Origin: Anammoximicrobium sp032229885
GTDB taxonomy: Bacteria > Planctomycetota > Planctomycetia > Pirellulales > Pirellulaceae
Direction: 5' to 3'
NCBI GenBank assembly: GCA_032229885.1
Contig: JAVYAJ010000011.1
Span: 1 to 8,038 of the forward strand
Length of the DNA stretch: 8,038 bases
Shown: in pieces, positions 6,230 to 8,038 of the stretch
Layout of the letters: each line of letters opens with the position of its first letter
Position numbering within the stretch: the first letter of the stretch is position 1
Notes under the pieces: model-generated
Told to the model about the DNA's origin: nothing
The model's input: only the letters and a program-made list of their open reading frames with translations
Database searches by the model: none
Position numbers and translations under genes: made by a program

Positions 6230-7153
6230 ATGCTGAAGATCGAACCGGGCAAGACACGTATCGGTTGGATCGGCGTCGGCGTGATGGGCGCGCCCATGTG
6301 CGGCCATCTGCTCGCCCGCGGGTTCGCGACGACGATCTATAACCGCACGCGCGACAAAGCCGAGCCGCTGTTGGCTCGCGGCGCAGCGTGGGCGGACACC
6401 CCGCGCGACGTGGCCCGCGCCAGCGACGTGGTCTTCAGCATCGTGGGCTATCCGCGCGACGTCCGTGCCGTGATTTTGGGAACCGACGGTGCGCTGGCCG
6501 GATGCCAGCCGGGCAACGTCCTCGTCGACATGACGACCAGCGAGCCATCACTGGCGGTCGAGATCGCGGCGGCCGCGGACGCGCGCGGCGTACACAGCAT
6601 CGACGCGCCCGTGTCGGGCGGCGATGTGGGCGCCCGCGAAGCCCGGCTGTCAATCATGATCGGCGGCGACGACGCGGTCGTCGAAGCCTTGCGCCCGTGT
6701 TGGGAGGCGTTGGGCAAGACATTCATCCGCCAAGGCGGCCCCGGCGCAGGCCAGCACACCAAGCTGGTGAACCAGACGTTGATCGCCGGGAATATGGTCG
6801 GCGTCTGCGAAGCGCTGCTGTACGCCGATCGGGCAGGCTTGGATCTGAACCGGGTGCTCGAATCGGTCGCTTCCGGCGCCGCAGGCAGTTGGTCGCTGGC
6901 CAATCTCGGTCCGCGGATCATCGGGAACGACTTTGCCCCCGGGTTCTTCGTCGAACACTTTATCAAAGATCTGGGGATTGCCTTGGACGAGTCCCGCCGA
7001 ATGGGCCTGGCGCTGCCCGGGTTGGCGCTGGCCAATCAACTGTACTTGGCCGTCCAAGCCCAAGGCCACGGTCGCCGCGGGACCCAGGCCCTGCAGTTGG
7101 CATTGGCATCGCTCGCTGGCATCGATTGGTCCGAGCGCGATTCACCCACCTGA
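6230..7153 (+). CDS. NAD(P)-dependent beta-hydroxyacid dehydrogenase (3-hydroxyisobutyrate dehydrogenase family)
   Basis: The protein has 307 residues, a usual length for the family. Enzymes of this class oxidise 3-hydroxyisobutyrate or reduce tartronate semialdehyde, succinic semialdehyde and similar compounds in the cytosol. The N-terminal Rossmann domain begins with IGWIGVGVMGAPM (11-23; G15, G17, G20). The NRT at 38-40, after the second strand, has an arginine where NADP-preferring members often have one, so NADPH use is possible. The substrate loop DAPVSGGDVGA (125-135) and GGPGAGQHTKLVNQ (169-182) with catalytic lysine K178 are intact, as are the C-terminal helices with K246 in FFVEHFIKDLG. 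The ATG at 6230 puts the first strand close to the N-terminus as expected, but no Shine-Dalgarno is visible; an in-frame TTG at 6176 would add an unlikely extension. The 56-bp gap from the previous gene allows co-transcription. The exact substrate is undetermined. Confidence 0.92.
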   Translation: MLKIEPGKTRIGWIGVGVMGAPMCGHLLARGFATTIYNRTRDKAEPLLARGAAWADTPRDVARASDVVFSIVGYPRDVRAVILGTDGALAGCQPGNVLVDMTTSEPSLAVEIAAAADARGVHSIDAPVSGGDVGAREARLSIMIGGDDAVVEALRPCWEALGKTFIRQGGPGAGQHTKLVNQTLIAGNMVGVCEALLYADRAGLDLNRVLESVASGAAGSWSLANLGPRIIGNDFAPGFFVEHFIKDLGIALDESRRMGLALPGLALANQLYLAVQAQGHGRRGTQALQLALASLAGIDWSERDSPT

Positions 7154-7156
7154 CCG

Positions 7157-7177
7157 CACCGCCCCCTTCGGGCGGTG
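7157..7177 (+). terminator. GC hairpin directly after the dehydrogenase stop
   Basis: CACCGCCC (7157-7164) pairs with GGGCGGTG (7170-7177) as a perfect 8-bp stem with a CCTTC loop, starting four bases after the stop codon. ATCAACC follows, so there is no U-tract. The position and stability make it the likely end of the floA-dehydrogenase transcript. Confidence 0.6.
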
Positions 7178-7708
7178 ATCAACCACGCGCGGCTCGGAAG
7201 GGCGCCCGGTACAGCGGACTTCCGTTCTCGAAGTCGTGCATTTCTTGGATTTACGCCGAAGCCATCGTACACCGAAGCCTCGGGCCGCAGCACAGGCGCG
7301 CCCTGGCCGGTTGAAAACTTGGCCTTGTTCCAGGTGACGTTTCTTCCGGTTTTTGTTGTGCCTCGGAGAAAGCCTGAAGGGCGCGGCAGTCAGGGTGGCA
7401 CGCCCAGAGTGATCGCGATGGGCGTGGCGTGATGGCGTTCGGTCCTGGATGAGCAGAACGAGTGGTGGCAGGGGCGAGCGCCACTCCAGCACACTAGACC
7501 CGAGGTTCTGGCGCAAAGTGCCAATGGGCTGCATTATCGACGCTCAACGTTCCAAGGCAGTCTCGTGCAGCTCCGTATCTCGGCGACTCCGTGAGAACTT
7601 CCTTGTCGAGCGAACGTCAGAACTGAGCGACGCGGGCGGCCCCAACGCGTTCGAATCGCCGAGTGACGCAGCCCCCCCAGCGTTCGCTCCAGTGATCTTG
7701 TTCGACGC
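7178..7708. other. Gene-free region with scattered inverted repeats
   Basis: Open frames cross this stretch on both strands but none gives a recognisable protein or a credible start. The part around 7310-7370 is clearly less GC-rich than its surroundings (for example GGTTTTTGTTGTG). Two stems are visible: CACGCCCA/TGGGCGTG (7399-7406 and 7419-7426), and GAGTGG/CCACTC (7460-7465 and 7481-7486). An 82-bp element with 9-bp inverted ends lies at 7608-7689. The region may be decayed or foreign DNA beside the small minus-strand gene. Confidence 0.5.
7608..7689. repeat. 82-bp element bounded by 9-bp perfect inverted repeats
   Basis: GAGCGAACG (7608-7616) and CGTTCGCTC (7681-7689) are exact reverse complements 64 bp apart. 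The element ends 19 bp beyond the stop of the DUF2442-like gene. Inside it are two related direct copies, GAGCGACGC (7624-7632) and GAGTGACGC (7661-7669), and a C7 run ending at 7678. It may be a long hairpin, a tiny repeat element or a recombination site. See the finding on its attC-like geometry. Confidence 0.5.
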
Positions 7709-7942
7709 TTATTTCGGTGGTAGCTGGAAGTGGCCCGCTACAATTCCGGGAACAGTGATGTCCTCATCCAGTTCCTCCCAGCGCAACGTATACCCGTTCA
7801 CTTCAACTTGGACTCGTGCCAGTTGCTCTTCGGTCGCCGCCGCCAGGATACGGAACCGGTTGGCCGGAAAGCCGACGATTCGTCCGTCGTGAAGCTCCAC
7901 GTAGATCGTGCCCTTTCCGCAGACGTGCGCGTGGCAAAACAT
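7709..7942 (-). CDS. Small DUF2442-like protein
   Basis: The protein has 77 residues. The pattern fits the DUF2442 family core: a beta strand with TIYVELHDGR (12-21), FPANRFRILAAATEEQL (25-41) matching the 'P.FprL..AT.eQ' block, and RWEELDEDITVPGI (54-67) matching the signature 'W..LDEDISV'. Family members are small and of unknown biochemical role. They often lie beside DUF4160 proteins, and a toxin-antitoxin-like role has been suggested as I recall; that is not demonstrated here. No Shine-Dalgarno precedes the ATG, and the frame stays open upstream to the window edge, where the translation is Pro/Arg-rich and unlike the family, so I keep the ATG at 7942. No DUF4160 gene is visible within the window. 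The lone small gene beside a gene-poor stretch suggests an accessory locus. Confidence 0.65.
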   Translation of the reverse strand: MFCHAHVCGKGTIYVELHDGRIVGFPANRFRILAAATEEQLARVQVEVNGYTLRWEELDEDITVPGIVAGHFQLPPK

Positions 7943-8006
7943 TCGGCGAGGCGGGGGCGAGCGACGGGTGCCGGGAGATTCCGGGGCGTGCGGTGCGAGA
8001 GCGGGG

Positions 8007-8023
8007 CACCACGGGCCGTGGTG
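8007..8023. repeat. Odd-centred palindrome CACCACGG-G-CCGTGGTG
   Basis: Perfect 8-bp arms (8007-8014 and 8016-8023) flank a single base, 65-81 bp upstream of the DUF2442-like start. This is a suitable place for an operator that controls the small gene. It could equally belong to a gene that begins beyond the right edge. Confidence 0.45.
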
Positions 8024-8038
8024 GTTGCGGACGTAGGC

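Noticed and set aside
7640..7662. A T-loop-like GTTCGAATC suggesting a tRNA gene
   Set aside because: Only three base pairs of the T stem form, and no acceptor, D or anticodon arms can be built in the flanking bases.
7449..7892. A 147-codon plus-strand frame at the right end
   Set aside because: It overlaps the DUF2442-like gene antisense, is Ser/Arg-rich with no domain, and its first half crosses the inverted-repeat element.
1..8038. CRISPR arrays, transposase genes, terminal inverted repeats of insertion sequences, rRNA or tRNA genes
   Set aside because: No regularly spaced repeats, transposase motifs or conserved RNA segments were seen on reading both strands by eye. This was not an exhaustive computed search.

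Overview
The window reads as a stretch of GC-rich bacterial chromosome, most likely from a planctomycete (Pirellulales-like). The case rests on gene content: a Tat-exported Gfo/Idh/MocA oxidoreductase, a large secreted-type glycosidase-like protein with a discoidin-like front end, and a FloA flotillin overlapping a glutamine-rich small protein. This assignment is inference from family knowledge; no marker gene is present. High GC makes every strand carry long open frames, so genes were chosen by recognisable domains, start context and agreement with neighbours.

Layout. Positions 1-177 are non-coding and rich in short inverted and direct repeats. A minus-strand gene (178-2463) encodes a 761-residue putative glycoside-hydrolase-like protein. 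A 399-bp divergent intergenic region (2464-2862) holds candidate promoters in both directions, an 18-bp tandem duplication and a near-perfect operator-like palindrome. The plus strand then carries a Tat-signal Gfo/Idh/MocA oxidoreductase (2863-4206), a 378-bp gap with several strong hairpins and a possible promoter, floA (4585-5640), an overlapping Q-rich protein (5637-6173), and an NAD(P)-dependent beta-hydroxyacid dehydrogenase (6230-7153) followed by a GC hairpin. The last part has about 530 bp without a convincing gene, then a small DUF2442-like gene on the minus strand (7709-7942).

How the genes may work together. The divergent glycosidase-like and oxidoreductase genes fit an exported carbohydrate-processing pair sharing one regulatory region. 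FloA and its overlapping partner look translationally coupled and probably act together at the membrane; the partner sits where Bacillus subtilis has yqfB, but does not resemble it. The beta-hydroxyacid dehydrogenase may be co-transcribed from the floA unit (56-bp gap) but has no obvious functional tie to it.

No clear new defence system, mobile element, CRISPR array or RNA gene was found. The most interesting leads are the Q-rich FloA partner, the operator-like palindrome between the divergent genes, the hairpin-rich floA leader, and an 82-bp element with 9-bp inverted ends next to the DUF2442-like gene.
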